Assembly (NCBI RefSeq): GCF_002148795.1
Contig: NZ_MPOB01000015.1
Coordinates: 1-58,171 of the forward strand
Direction of reading: 5' to 3'
Length of the DNA: 58,171 nt
Source: Oceanibaculum nanhaiense
GTDB lineage: Bacteria; Pseudomonadota; Alphaproteobacteria; Oceanibaculales; Oceanibaculaceae
Numbering within the stretch: position 1 is the first letter of the stretch; each line of letters begins with the position of its first letter. The translations under genes were made by a program, and so were the position numbers. Positions 16,589 to 24,476 of the stretch are shown here, one piece after another. Under the pieces are notes generated by a model. That model was not told the origin of the DNA and ran no database searches. It was given only the letters and a program-made list of their open reading frames with translations.

Positions 16589-17692
16589 ATGAGCGCAGGC
16601 TGGAAGATTCTGGCGGGGCTGGTGGTTCTTGCTGCCGCGGGTGGCGGGGTTGCCTATCATCTGAAGGATGAGGGTTCCGCCGCCGTCGCGCAGACCGAGA
16701 ACAAGGCATCGCAACAGAATGCCGGCCCGGCGGTCGAGGTCGCTGAAGTGACCATCGACACGGTGCGCTCCGAGATCACCGCCATCGGCTCGTTGCTGCC
16801 GAACGAGGCGGTGTCGATCCAGCCGGAAATCGCCGGACGCATCTCGCGCATCCTGTTCGAGGATGTGCAGCAGGTGGAACGCGGCGCGCCGCTGGTCGAA
16901 CTGGACAAGGAAATTCTCCAGGCCGAACTGGCGCAGGCGCAGTCCAACCTGTCGCTGTCCCGGGCGAATTTCGACCGTGCCGACACGCTGCTGAAGCAGG
17001 GCACCGGCACGGCGCGGGCACGCGACGAGGCGTGGGCCCGGCTGCGTTCCGACGAGGCCGGCCTCGATCTTGCCAAGGCGCGTCTGGAAAAGACCACGAT
17101 CCGCGCGCCCTTCTCCGGCGTGCTGGGGCTGCGCAGCGTCAGCCTGGGCCGCTATGTGACGCCGGCGGACATCATCGTCACCTTGCAGCAGATCGATCCG
17201 CTGAAGGCGGAGTTCCGCGTGCCGGAAATCTATCTGACCTCGATCCGCGTCGGCCAGAAGATCGAGATGACCGCCGATGCGTTGAGCGGCCAGACCTTCA
17301 CGGGCGAAATATACGCCATCGACCCGCAGATCGATGTGAATGGCCGGTCGCTGCGTATCCGCGCGCTGGTGCCCAATCCGGAGCGTTCCCTGTTTCCGGG
17401 CCTGTTCATCAGGCTGACCATTATCGCCGACACCCGGCTGAACGCCGTCCTGGTGCCCGAATCCGCGATCACGCCGGTCGGCCAGGAGCGCTTCGTCTAT
17501 CGGCTGGTCGGCGACAAGGTGGCGCTGACCAAGGTCGAGCTGGGCGCGCGCCGGCCCGGCATGGTCGAGGTGCTGAGCGGGCTGAATCCGAAGGATGTCG
17601 TGGTCGTTGCCGGCCAGTTGCGTCTGCGCGACGGCATTGCCGTCGATGTGGTCGGCCGCGATGCGCCGGCCGTGACGGCGCCCGGAAGCTGA
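16589..17692 (+). CDS. RND efflux periplasmic adaptor (membrane fusion protein)
   Basis: A 367-residue HlyD/AcrA-family adaptor. An N-terminal hydrophobic segment (~residues 6-22), uncleaved or signal-like, anchors it. The lipoyl half-motif EVAEVTIDTVRSEITAIGSL starts the barrel, with SIQPEIAGRISRILFEDVQQVERGAPLVELD (~76-106) as the first biotinyl-lipoyl strand set; an alpha hairpin (~108-155) and TTIRAPFSGVLGLRSVSLGRYV (~157-178) complete it. The beta-barrel and membrane-proximal domains follow. It sits 12 bases upstream of the RND pump gene and supplies its periplasmic bridge. No outer-membrane factor is nearby, so a TolC-like channel must come from elsewhere. Confidence 0.92.
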   Translation: MSAGWKILAGLVVLAAAGGGVAYHLKDEGSAAVAQTENKASQQNAGPAVEVAEVTIDTVRSEITAIGSLLPNEAVSIQPEIAGRISRILFEDVQQVERGAPLVELDKEILQAELAQAQSNLSLSRANFDRADTLLKQGTGTARARDEAWARLRSDEAGLDLAKARLEKTTIRAPFSGVLGLRSVSLGRYVTPADIIVTLQQIDPLKAEFRVPEIYLTSIRVGQKIEMTADALSGQTFTGEIYAIDPQIDVNGRSLRIRALVPNPERSLFPGLFIRLTIIADTRLNAVLVPESAITPVGQERFVYRLVGDKVALTKVELGARRPGMVEVLSGLNPKDVVVVAGQLRLRDGIAVDVVGRDAPAVTAPGS

Positions 17693-17704
17693 TCGGAGCC
17701 ACCC

Positions 17705-20700
17705 TTGAATATTTTCGAGCTCTGCGTCAGGCGGCCGGTCTTCGCGACGGTGATGAGCCTGATGATCCTGCTGATCGGCCTGGTCAGCTACGAGCGGCTG
17801 CCGGTCCGCGAATACCCCAACATCGACGAGCCGATCGTCTCCGTGCGCACCGACTATCTCGGCGCCAGCGCGGAAATCGTCGAATCCCAGGTGACGCAGG
17901 TTCTGGAAAGCTCGATCTCCGGCATTGAAGGCATCGAGACGATCATCTCGCAGAGCCGGCAGGAGCGCGCCAACATCACCATCCGCTTCCGTCTGGGCAC
18001 CGATCCCGACGTGGCGGCCAGCGATGTGCGCGACCGCGTCAGCCGGGTGCGCGGCCGCCTGCCGGAGGAGATCGAGGAACCGGTCATTGCCAAGGTCGAG
18101 GCCGATGCCTCGCCGATCCTGTTCATCGGCTTCTCCGCCCCCGGCCGCTCCTCCATGGAGCTGACGGATTATGCCGACCGGTTCTTCGTTGACCGGCTGC
18201 AGACCCTGCCGGGCCTTGCCGAGGTGCGGATCTATGGCGAGCGGCGCTTCTCCATGCGCATCTGGATCGACCGGGCGAAGCTGGCCGGCTACAACCTGAC
18301 TGTCCAGGATGTCGAGAACGCGCTGCGCCAGCAGAATGTGGAAATTCCGTCCGGCCGCATCGAGAGTCTCAGCCGCGAATTCACTGTACTGTCGCGCACC
18401 AATCTGGTGACGCCCGAGCAGTTCGAAAACGTCGTGCTGAAGGACGTCGATGGCTTCCAGGTGAAGCTGCGCGATGTCGGCCGGGCCGAACTGGGGCCAT
18501 CGGACAACCGCCGTGTCTCGCGCTATAACGGCGTCAATTCGCTGACGCTGGGCGTGGTGAAGCAGGCGACCGCCAACCCGCTGGAAGTCTCCAAGGCCGT
18601 GCGGGCCGAACTGCCCAACATTCTGCGCGACCTGCCTGCGGACATGAATGCCGAGGTCGCCTTCGACACCTCGGTCTTCATCGAACGGTCCATCGACAAT
18701 GTGTTCACCACGATCCTTGAGGCGGTGATCCTCGTCATCCTGGTGATCTTCTTCTTCCTGCGCAGCCTGCGCGCGACGATTATCCCGATGGTCACCATCC
18801 CGGTTTCGCTGATCGGCGCCTTCATCTTCATGTATGCGATGGGTTTCAGCATCAACACGCTGACCCTGCTGGCGATGGTGCTGGCCATCGGCCTGGTGGT
18901 CGATGATGCCATCGTCGTGCTGGAGAACGTCCATCGCCATCTGGAGATGGGCAAGACGCCCTTTGGCGCTGCCATCGTCGGCACCAAGGAAATCTCCTTC
19001 GCCGTCATCGCCATGACGATGACGCTGGCTGCCGTGTTCGCGCCGGTGGCGTTCGCCGAGGGGCGCACCGGGCGGCTGTTCATCGAATTCGCGCTGGCGC
19101 TGGCGGGTGCGGTTGTCGTGTCGGGCTTCGTCGCGCTGACGCTGACGCCGATGATGTGCTCCAAGATGCTGCAGGCGCACGAATCGCACGGCCGCCTCTA
19201 CAATATGATGGAAGGCGCGTTCAACAGCTTCGCCAATGGCTATCGCCGCATCCTGCTGGCCAGCCTGAATGTGCGCTTCCTGGTGGTGCTGATCGGTGTT
19301 GGCGTCGCCGGCGCCAGCTACTTCCTGTATATGGGGCTGAAATCGGAACTGGCGCCGACCGAGGACCGCGGCACCATCAACGTGTTCTCCACCGCGCCGG
19401 AAGGCGCGACGCTGGAATTCGCCGATCATTATGCCCAGAAGTTCGAGAAGATGCTGCTGGAGACGCCGGAGGTCGAGGGCGCCATCGTCATCACCGGCTT
19501 CCCCGATGTGACGCAGTCGGTCTCCTTCGCCCGGCTGAAGAACTGGGAGGACCGGGATCGCAAGCAGCAGACCGTGGTGAATGAGCTGCAGAAGAAGCTG
19601 GTGAAGATCGCCGGCATCCGCGCCTTCGCGATCAACCGTCCCGCCTTCGGACAAAACTCGCGCGACCGGCCGATCCAGTTCGTGCTGCAGACCACCGCCA
19701 GCTATCAGGAACTGGAAACCTATCTCCAGCTGATGATGGAAGAGGCGCGGGACTATCCGGGCTTCGTCAATCTCGACGACGACCTGAAGCTGAACAAGCC
19801 GCAGCTCGACATCGACGTGAACCGCGAGAAGGCGGCCGATCTCGGCATCCCGATCTCGGTCATCGGGCGGACGCTGGAAACCCTGCTGGGCGGCCGCCAG
19901 GTGACCCGCTTCAACATGAATGGCGAGCAGTATGACGTGATCGTGCAGGTTGAAGATGCCGACCGCCGCACGCCGGGCGATCTGTCGGGTATCTATCTGC
20001 GCACGCCGCGCGGCGAGATGGTGCAGTTCTCCAACCTGGCCAGCGTGCGGGAGGTGGTCGCCCCGCGCGAGCTGAACCGCTTCAACCAGCTGCGTTCCGC
20101 CACCATCACGGCCAATCTGGCGCCGGGCTACGCGCTGGGCGAGGGGCTTGTGTTTCTGGAGGAGGCGGCCGGGCGTGTGCTGCCGGCAAATGTGCAGACC
20201 GACCTGAACGGCCAGTCGCGCGAATTCCGCCAGGCCGGGCAGGCGCTCTATGTCATCTTCCTGCTGGCGCTGGCCTTCATCTATCTGGTGCTGGCCGCGC
20301 AGTTCGAGAGCTTCACCGATCCGCTCATCATCATCCTGACCGTGCCGTTGTCGATGACCGGGGCGCTGGCCGCGCTGTATTTTACCGGCAACACGATCAA
20401 CATCTACAGCCAGATTGGATTGATCACGCTGGTCGGGCTGATCACCAAGCACGGCATCCTGATCGTGGAATTCGCCAACCAGCTGCAGGAGCGCGGCATG
20501 AAGCTGCGCGAGGCGGTGGTGGAATCCGCGGTGCTGCGCCTGCGCCCGATCCTGATGACCACCGGCGCCATGGTGCTGGGCGCGGTGCCTCTGGCGCTGG
20601 CCACCGGGGCGGGTGCGGAAAGCCGGCAGGCCATTGGCTGGGTGATCGTCGGCGGCATGATCTGTGGCACCATCCTGACGCTGTTCGTGGTGCCGACCAC

Positions 20701-20788
20701 CTATACGCTGCTGACCCGTCAGCGCGGCGGGGAGGCGCCGGAAATCATGGCCGATCCGCAGAAGCCGGTTTCCAGCCCGGCGGAGTGA
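17705..20788 (+). CDS. RND multidrug efflux permease (HAE1/AcrB-like)
   Basis: A 1027-residue proton-driven RND transporter with the full AcrB plan: FELCVRRPVFATVMSL at the first helix, two large periplasmic loops after TM1 and TM7, and twelve TM segments. The proton-relay aspartates D400 and D401 lie in GLVVDDAIVVLENVHRH of TM4. IGLITLVGLITKHGILIVEFANQ is the matching TM10 region, where Lys is the relay residue. Start is TTG 17705, supported by CGGAG 6 bases upstream and by beginning exactly at the conserved N-terminus. It forms an operon with the adaptor gene. Substrates cannot be predicted; no TetR regulator is adjacent. Confidence 0.95.
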   Translation: MNIFELCVRRPVFATVMSLMILLIGLVSYERLPVREYPNIDEPIVSVRTDYLGASAEIVESQVTQVLESSISGIEGIETIISQSRQERANITIRFRLGTDPDVAASDVRDRVSRVRGRLPEEIEEPVIAKVEADASPILFIGFSAPGRSSMELTDYADRFFVDRLQTLPGLAEVRIYGERRFSMRIWIDRAKLAGYNLTVQDVENALRQQNVEIPSGRIESLSREFTVLSRTNLVTPEQFENVVLKDVDGFQVKLRDVGRAELGPSDNRRVSRYNGVNSLTLGVVKQATANPLEVSKAVRAELPNILRDLPADMNAEVAFDTSVFIERSIDNVFTTILEAVILVILVIFFFLRSLRATIIPMVTIPVSLIGAFIFMYAMGFSINTLTLLAMVLAIGLVVDDAIVVLENVHRHLEMGKTPFGAAIVGTKEISFAVIAMTMTLAAVFAPVAFAEGRTGRLFIEFALALAGAVVVSGFVALTLTPMMCSKMLQAHESHGRLYNMMEGAFNSFANGYRRILLASLNVRFLVVLIGVGVAGASYFLYMGLKSELAPTEDRGTINVFSTAPEGATLEFADHYAQKFEKMLLETPEVEGAIVITGFPDVTQSVSFARLKNWEDRDRKQQTVVNELQKKLVKIAGIRAFAINRPAFGQNSRDRPIQFVLQTTASYQELETYLQLMMEEARDYPGFVNLDDDLKLNKPQLDIDVNREKAADLGIPISVIGRTLETLLGGRQVTRFNMNGEQYDVIVQVEDADRRTPGDLSGIYLRTPRGEMVQFSNLASVREVVAPRELNRFNQLRSATITANLAPGYALGEGLVFLEEAAGRVLPANVQTDLNGQSREFRQAGQALYVIFLLALAFIYLVLAAQFESFTDPLIIILTVPLSMTGALAALYFTGNTINIYSQIGLITLVGLITKHGILIVEFANQLQERGMKLREAVVESAVLRLRPILMTTGAMVLGAVPLALATGAGAESRQAIGWVIVGGMICGTILTLFVVPTTYTLLTRQRGGEAPEIMADPQKPVSSPAE

Positions 20789-20906
20789 CCGGGGCAGCTT
20801 TCATCCCGCCATGGTTGATCCCCGCCCATTCGCATTGTAGCACTGATGCCATGGCGTGCCGCGCCGGTCGCGTGGCCGCGCTTCCTTGAGGAGGGCTTTC
20901 CAGTCC

Positions 20907-22037
20907 ATGCCCGGTAGGGACGAGCGCATCGCCGTGTCGCGCGACGGCAACAATGTCGTGCTGACCTTGTCCGGCGAGTGGATCATGACGCGGCAGCCGC
21001 CGCGCCTGAAGGATTTGCTGTCGCCTGTCCTGCCGAAGGAGGGAGTGGGCGTAACCGTCCGGGTGCACGATCTGGGGCGCTGGGACGCGACCCTGCCGGC
21101 CTTCCTGTTCGCCTTGCAAGTGGAGGCGGCCCGGCGCGATCTGGTGCTCCGTCTGGACGGCTTGCCGGCGGCGCTGCGGGACACGCTCGATCTCGCCGGC
21201 AAGTCCGACCGGCCCGGCCTGTCCGGTCCAGTGGCGGCGGATGGTTTCGTCAGCCGGGTTGGCCTTTGGGCATTGGCCGAAATCCGGCAGCTGGGCGTCG
21301 TGCTGGGATTCCTCGGCGATGTGCTGCTGGAGCTGTTTGCTCCCCGGCGCGGCGTGCGCCAGCGTCCGCGCGCCTCGGAGACGCTGTCCCTGTTCCGCGA
21401 CGCCGGTGCCGGTACGCTGGGCATCGTTTCCATCGTCACCTTGCTGGTCGGTGCCATCCTTGCCTTCGTCGGCGCGGTGCAGCTGCGTAATTTCGGCGCC
21501 GGCATCCTGGTCGCCGATCTGGTCGGCATCGCCATGGCGCGCGAGCTGGCCGCGGTGATGACCGCCATCGTGGTGGCCGGGCGCACCGGGGCCTCCTATG
21601 CCGCGCGCCTTGCCGCCATGCAGGGCAATGAGGAGATCGACGCGCTGAAGACGCTGGGCATCTCGCCGATCGCGTATCTGGTGGTGCCGCGCGTGCTGGC
21701 GCTCTCCTTCATGATGCCGCTGCTTTACATCTACGGCACTGCGATGGGGCTGCTGGGCGGACTGCTGATTGGCATCGGCCTGCTCGACCTCAGCGTCGTC
21801 GCCTATCTGGAACAGACGCGTGGCGCCATCGGGACGGCCAATTTCGCCCTTGGCTTCGTGAAGAGCATCACCTTCGGGCTGCTGGTCGCCGCCGTGGGCT
21901 GCCGCTGCGGTCTGGCGGCGGGGCGCAGCGCCGCCGATGTCGGCAAGGCGGCGACTGATGCCGTGGTCATCTCCATCGTCGGCATCATCCTGCTCGATGC
22001 CATCTTCGCGGTGTGCGCCAATGCCCTCGATATCTGA
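20907..22037 (+). CDS. mlaE: MlaE-family lipid ABC permease with N-terminal STAS domain
   Basis: A 376-residue protein. Residues ~1-100 form a STAS-like (MlaB-type) domain with WIMTRQPPRL and RVHDLGRWDATLPAFLFAL. From ~145 onwards it is an MlaE permease (DUF140): FGAGILVADLVGIAMARELAAVMTAIVVAGRTGASYAARLAAMQGNEEIDAL is the conserved core, then several TM helices. Start chosen at ATG 20907 with GAGGAGGG upstream; an earlier ATG at 20856 lacks support. The fusion replaces a separate MlaB. It overlaps mlaF by 17 bases and is followed by mlaD-like and PqiC-like genes, forming an MCE phospholipid transport operon that would act between inner and outer membranes. Confidence 0.92.
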   Translation: MPGRDERIAVSRDGNNVVLTLSGEWIMTRQPPRLKDLLSPVLPKEGVGVTVRVHDLGRWDATLPAFLFALQVEAARRDLVLRLDGLPAALRDTLDLAGKSDRPGLSGPVAADGFVSRVGLWALAEIRQLGVVLGFLGDVLLELFAPRRGVRQRPRASETLSLFRDAGAGTLGIVSIVTLLVGAILAFVGAVQLRNFGAGILVADLVGIAMARELAAVMTAIVVAGRTGASYAARLAAMQGNEEIDALKTLGISPIAYLVVPRVLALSFMMPLLYIYGTAMGLLGGLLIGIGLLDLSVVAYLEQTRGAIGTANFALGFVKSITFGLLVAAVGCRCGLAAGRSAADVGKAATDAVVISIVGIILLDAIFAVCANALDI

Positions 22038-22788
22038 AACCGGGGCCAAAAGTGGGGCGAAGCCTTCCCTCTCGGTGCGCGGCCTGACCATGGCCTATGG
22101 CGATGTGCTGGTGCAACGCGCAGTGGAGTTCGACGTCGCGCGTGGCGAGATCTTCGTCATCATGGGCGGCAGCGGCTGCGGCAAGAGCACGTTGCTGAAG
22201 CATCTGATCGGGCTTCATCATCCCGCCGCCGGCGAAATCCTGTATGATGGCGATACCCCGCTGGAGGGGCTGGGCGATATCGCCCGGCGTTTCGGGGTGT
22301 TGTTCCAGGGCGGCGCGCTCTGGTCGTCGATGACGGTGGGCGAGAATGTCTCCCTGCCGCTGGAGCTCTTCACCAGGCTGGGGAGGGAAGAGATCGCTGC
22401 CATTGTCGCCTTCAAGCTGGCGCTTGTCGGGCTCGCCGGGCGCGAGCATCTTTATCCTGCCTCGCTCAGCGGCGGCATGCGCAAGCGCGCCGGTCTCGCG
22501 CGGGCGCTGGCGCTGGACCCGGAAATCCTGTTTCTCGACGAGCCCTCGGCCGGCCTCGATCCGATCAGCTCGCGCCGGCTCGACGACCTCATCCTGCAAA
22601 TCCGCGACATGCTGGGCACCACCATCGTCATGGTGACGCATGAGCTGGCCAGCATCTTCGCCATTGCCGACAAGGCGATCTTCCTGGATGCGGACACCAA
22701 AGTGCCGGCGGCGCTCGGCAGTCCGAAGGCGATGCTCGACACTTCCGATAACAAGACGGTGCAGGCCTTCCTGCGCCGCGAAGCCTGA
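22021..22788 (+). CDS. mlaF: MlaF-like ABC ATPase
   Basis: A 255-residue ATPase. Walker A GGSGCGKST, Q-loop VLFQGGALWSSMTVGENV (typical of MlaF), signature LSGGMRKRAGLARAL, Walker B ILFLDEPSAGLDPISS and switch His VTHELAS are all intact. Start chosen at ATG 22021 (MPSISETG), overlapping the permease stop by 17 bases; the longer frame upstream is within mlaE and lacks family similarity. It powers the MlaE permease; direction of lipid movement is not readable from sequence. Confidence 0.93.
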   Translation: MPSISETGAKSGAKPSLSVRGLTMAYGDVLVQRAVEFDVARGEIFVIMGGSGCGKSTLLKHLIGLHHPAAGEILYDGDTPLEGLGDIARRFGVLFQGGALWSSMTVGENVSLPLELFTRLGREEIAAIVAFKLALVGLAGREHLYPASLSGGMRKRAGLARALALDPEILFLDEPSAGLDPISSRRLDDLILQIRDMLGTTIVMVTHELASIFAIADKAIFLDADTKVPAALGSPKAMLDTSDNKTVQAFLRREA

Positions 22789-22800
22789 GCGGGAGCGGCC

Positions 22801-23787
22801 ATGGCAGGACCCGGTGGGACGGAACGCAAGGGGGCGGTGCTGGTCGGCGGCTTCGTGATCGCCGCCCTCATCCTCGCGGTCGCGGCGGCGCTGTTCTTCG
22901 GCGCCGGGCGGCTGTTCGAGCAGCGGCTTGTTGTCGTCAGCTATTTCGACGGGTCGGTCGGCGGCCTCAGCATCGGCGCGCCGGTCAGCTTCCGCGGCGT
23001 GCCGGTTGGCCGGGTCGAGCGCATCCAGCTGCAGATCATGCCGAAAGAAGTATCGGCCCAGATCGCTGTCTATATGTCGCTGGAGCCCGGCGTGGTGCGG
23101 TTGCCGGACGGCCAGCAGACGGTGCTGCAGGTCCCCGATTTCGACAGGCTGAATGAGATCGGCCTGCGCGCCCAGCTTGTCACCTTGAGTCTGATTACCG
23201 GTCAGCTCGGCATCCAGCTCGATTTCCGCCCGGAGACGCCGGCCCGGCTGCTGGCGCTGGACAATACCGTGCCGGAGATCGCTTCGATCCGATCGGAAAT
23301 TCAGGCGGTGAAGGACACCATCGCCGAACTGCCGCTGCGCGATGCGGTGGATAAGCTGATCGGCACGCTGACCGCCGTGCAGAGCCTTGCCGATGTTGCC
23401 TCGAAGGAGCTGGGCGGCATGTCCGACCGGGTCGGCACGACGATGGACCGGCTGGATGACAGCCTCGACATGGCGACGGTGGTGCTGTTGGGGCTGGAAG
23501 AAGAAGTGCGCACCGCGCTGCGCTCGGTCACCGCGCTCAGCGACGGGGCGGGGGCGGAGGTCGGCACGACGGCGGCGGATGTCCGCAAGGTGCTGGAAAA
23601 TGCCGACCGTACACTGGCGCAGCTTTCCGCCCTGACCGAGACGCTGAACCAGACCATCGATGGCCGCTCTGTGCTGCGTCAGGATGCCGAATCGGCGATC
23701 CGCGACCTGGCAGTGGCGACGCGGGCGCTGCGCAGCTTCGCTGAAGCCATCGAGCGTGAACCCAACCTCCTGATCCTTGGCCGGTGA
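22801..23787 (+). CDS. mlaD: MlaD/MCE-domain protein
   Basis: A 328-residue protein with one N-terminal TM helix (~residues 12-34) followed by an MCE domain: VVVSYFDGSVGGLSIGAPVSFRGVPVGRV (~43-71) and the later ITGQLGIQLDF. The C-terminal ~180 residues are helical and rich in leucine/alanine heptads (probable coiled coil), making it longer than E. coli MlaD and more like single-MCE proteins that form an elongated tube. It starts 12 bases after mlaF and overlaps the lipoprotein gene by 4 bases (GTGA). Confidence 0.9.
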   Translation: MAGPGGTERKGAVLVGGFVIAALILAVAAALFFGAGRLFEQRLVVVSYFDGSVGGLSIGAPVSFRGVPVGRVERIQLQIMPKEVSAQIAVYMSLEPGVVRLPDGQQTVLQVPDFDRLNEIGLRAQLVTLSLITGQLGIQLDFRPETPARLLALDNTVPEIASIRSEIQAVKDTIAELPLRDAVDKLIGTLTAVQSLADVASKELGGMSDRVGTTMDRLDDSLDMATVVLLGLEEEVRTALRSVTALSDGAGAEVGTTAADVRKVLENADRTLAQLSALTETLNQTIDGRSVLRQDAESAIRDLAVATRALRSFAEAIEREPNLLILGR

Positions 23788-24407
23788 GCATGATGCGGAA
23801 ATCCCTGTTGGCCCAGCCTGCCCCTCTCTTCCTACTGCTGTTGTCGGCGATCCTGCTGCTGGCTGGCTGTACGAACGGGCCGCGCGCCGATCCGCGCGTC
23901 ATCGTGCTGCACAGCGCGGCTGCCGCCGTGCCGGCGGCCGAGAACCGGATGGGCCGCATCGAGGTCGCAGAATATCTGCAACGCCGCCATCTGATCTGGC
24001 GGATGTCGGAAACGCAGCTGGTGGAGCGCCGCGACCAGTTCTGGGGCGAACGAATCGAGGCGGGTATCCGCCGCGTGCTGGAGGCGGAACTGGCCGTCCT
24101 GTCGCCGTCGCTGCCGGCGGGTGCGCGCTACGATGTCAGGATAGACCGGTTCGAGCCGGGGCCGGATGGCCGGGTCGCGTTGTGGGCCGGCTGGCAGCTT
24201 GCGGCGGGCGAGGACAATGTCCTGCGCAGCGGTCAGTTCCAGGGTATGGAAGCGGTGGCAGTTCTGCCCGGCAGTGTCGGGGGCAATGCCGGGGGCAATG
24301 CCGGGGGCAACGCCGGTGTCAGCCCGGAGGCCGGGGATGCGGCCAGCGTCGCGGCAGCGATGAGCCGGCTGCTCGGCCAGCTCGCGCGGGAGATGGCGGC
24401 ACGCTAG
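23784..24407 (+). CDS. PqiC-like ABC transport auxiliary lipoprotein
   Basis: A 207-residue lipoprotein. The GTG start overlaps mlaD by 4 bases; a signal with hydrophobic core LFLLLLSAILL ends in lipobox LLAGC (Cys ~29). The mature part has the ABC-type transport auxiliary (PqiC/DUF330-like) pattern: VEVAEYLQRRHLIWR (~60-75), then RYDVRIDRFEPGPDGRVALWAGWQL and a terminal helical LLGQLAREMA. A glycine-asparagine insert, GGNAGGNAGGNAG (~165-177), comes from a 12-bp repeat. It is probably the outer-membrane end of the MCE pathway. No MlaC-type periplasmic shuttle is encoded here. Confidence 0.82.
   Translation: MSMMRKSLLAQPAPLFLLLLSAILLLAGCTNGPRADPRVIVLHSAAAAVPAAENRMGRIEVAEYLQRRHLIWRMSETQLVERRDQFWGERIEAGIRRVLEAELAVLSPSLPAGARYDVRIDRFEPGPDGRVALWAGWQLAAGEDNVLRSGQFQGMEAVAVLPGSVGGNAGGNAGGNAGVSPEAGDAASVAAAMSRLLGQLAREMAAR
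24279..24314 (+). repeat. 12-bp tandem repeat, three copies
   Basis: GGGGGCAATGCC is present three times in tandem (last copy GGGGGCAACGCC), encoding GNAG-type units inside the PqiC-like lipoprotein. The repeat keeps the frame, so strains may differ in copy number. Confidence 0.8.
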
Positions 24408-24415
24408 GGCCGGAT

Positions 24416-24455
24416 CGCTTCAGCTTGAATCAGATGTCTGATGCAAGCTGAAGCG
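24416..24455. terminator. Long hairpin between convergent operons, likely bidirectional terminator
   Basis: CGCTTCAGCTT (24416-24426) pairs perfectly with AAGCTGAAGCG (24445-24455), and inside it ATCAGA pairs with TCTGAT around a 2-base loop. The near-complete 40-base palindrome lies in the 69-base gap between the convergent PqiC-like and TRAP genes. No strong T-tract follows on either strand, so it may act as a transcript-end stem or be a copy of a dispersed palindromic element rather than a classical terminator. Confidence 0.6.
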
Positions 24456-24476
24456 TGAATCCGCCTGGTCGATTGC

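Noticed and set aside
16289-20452. A very long open frame on the minus strand (about 1390 codons)
   Set aside because: It lies antisense to the RND adaptor and pump genes, which have full family motifs. Its translation is Gln/Arg/His-rich low-complexity text, as expected for a shadow frame in GC-rich DNA.
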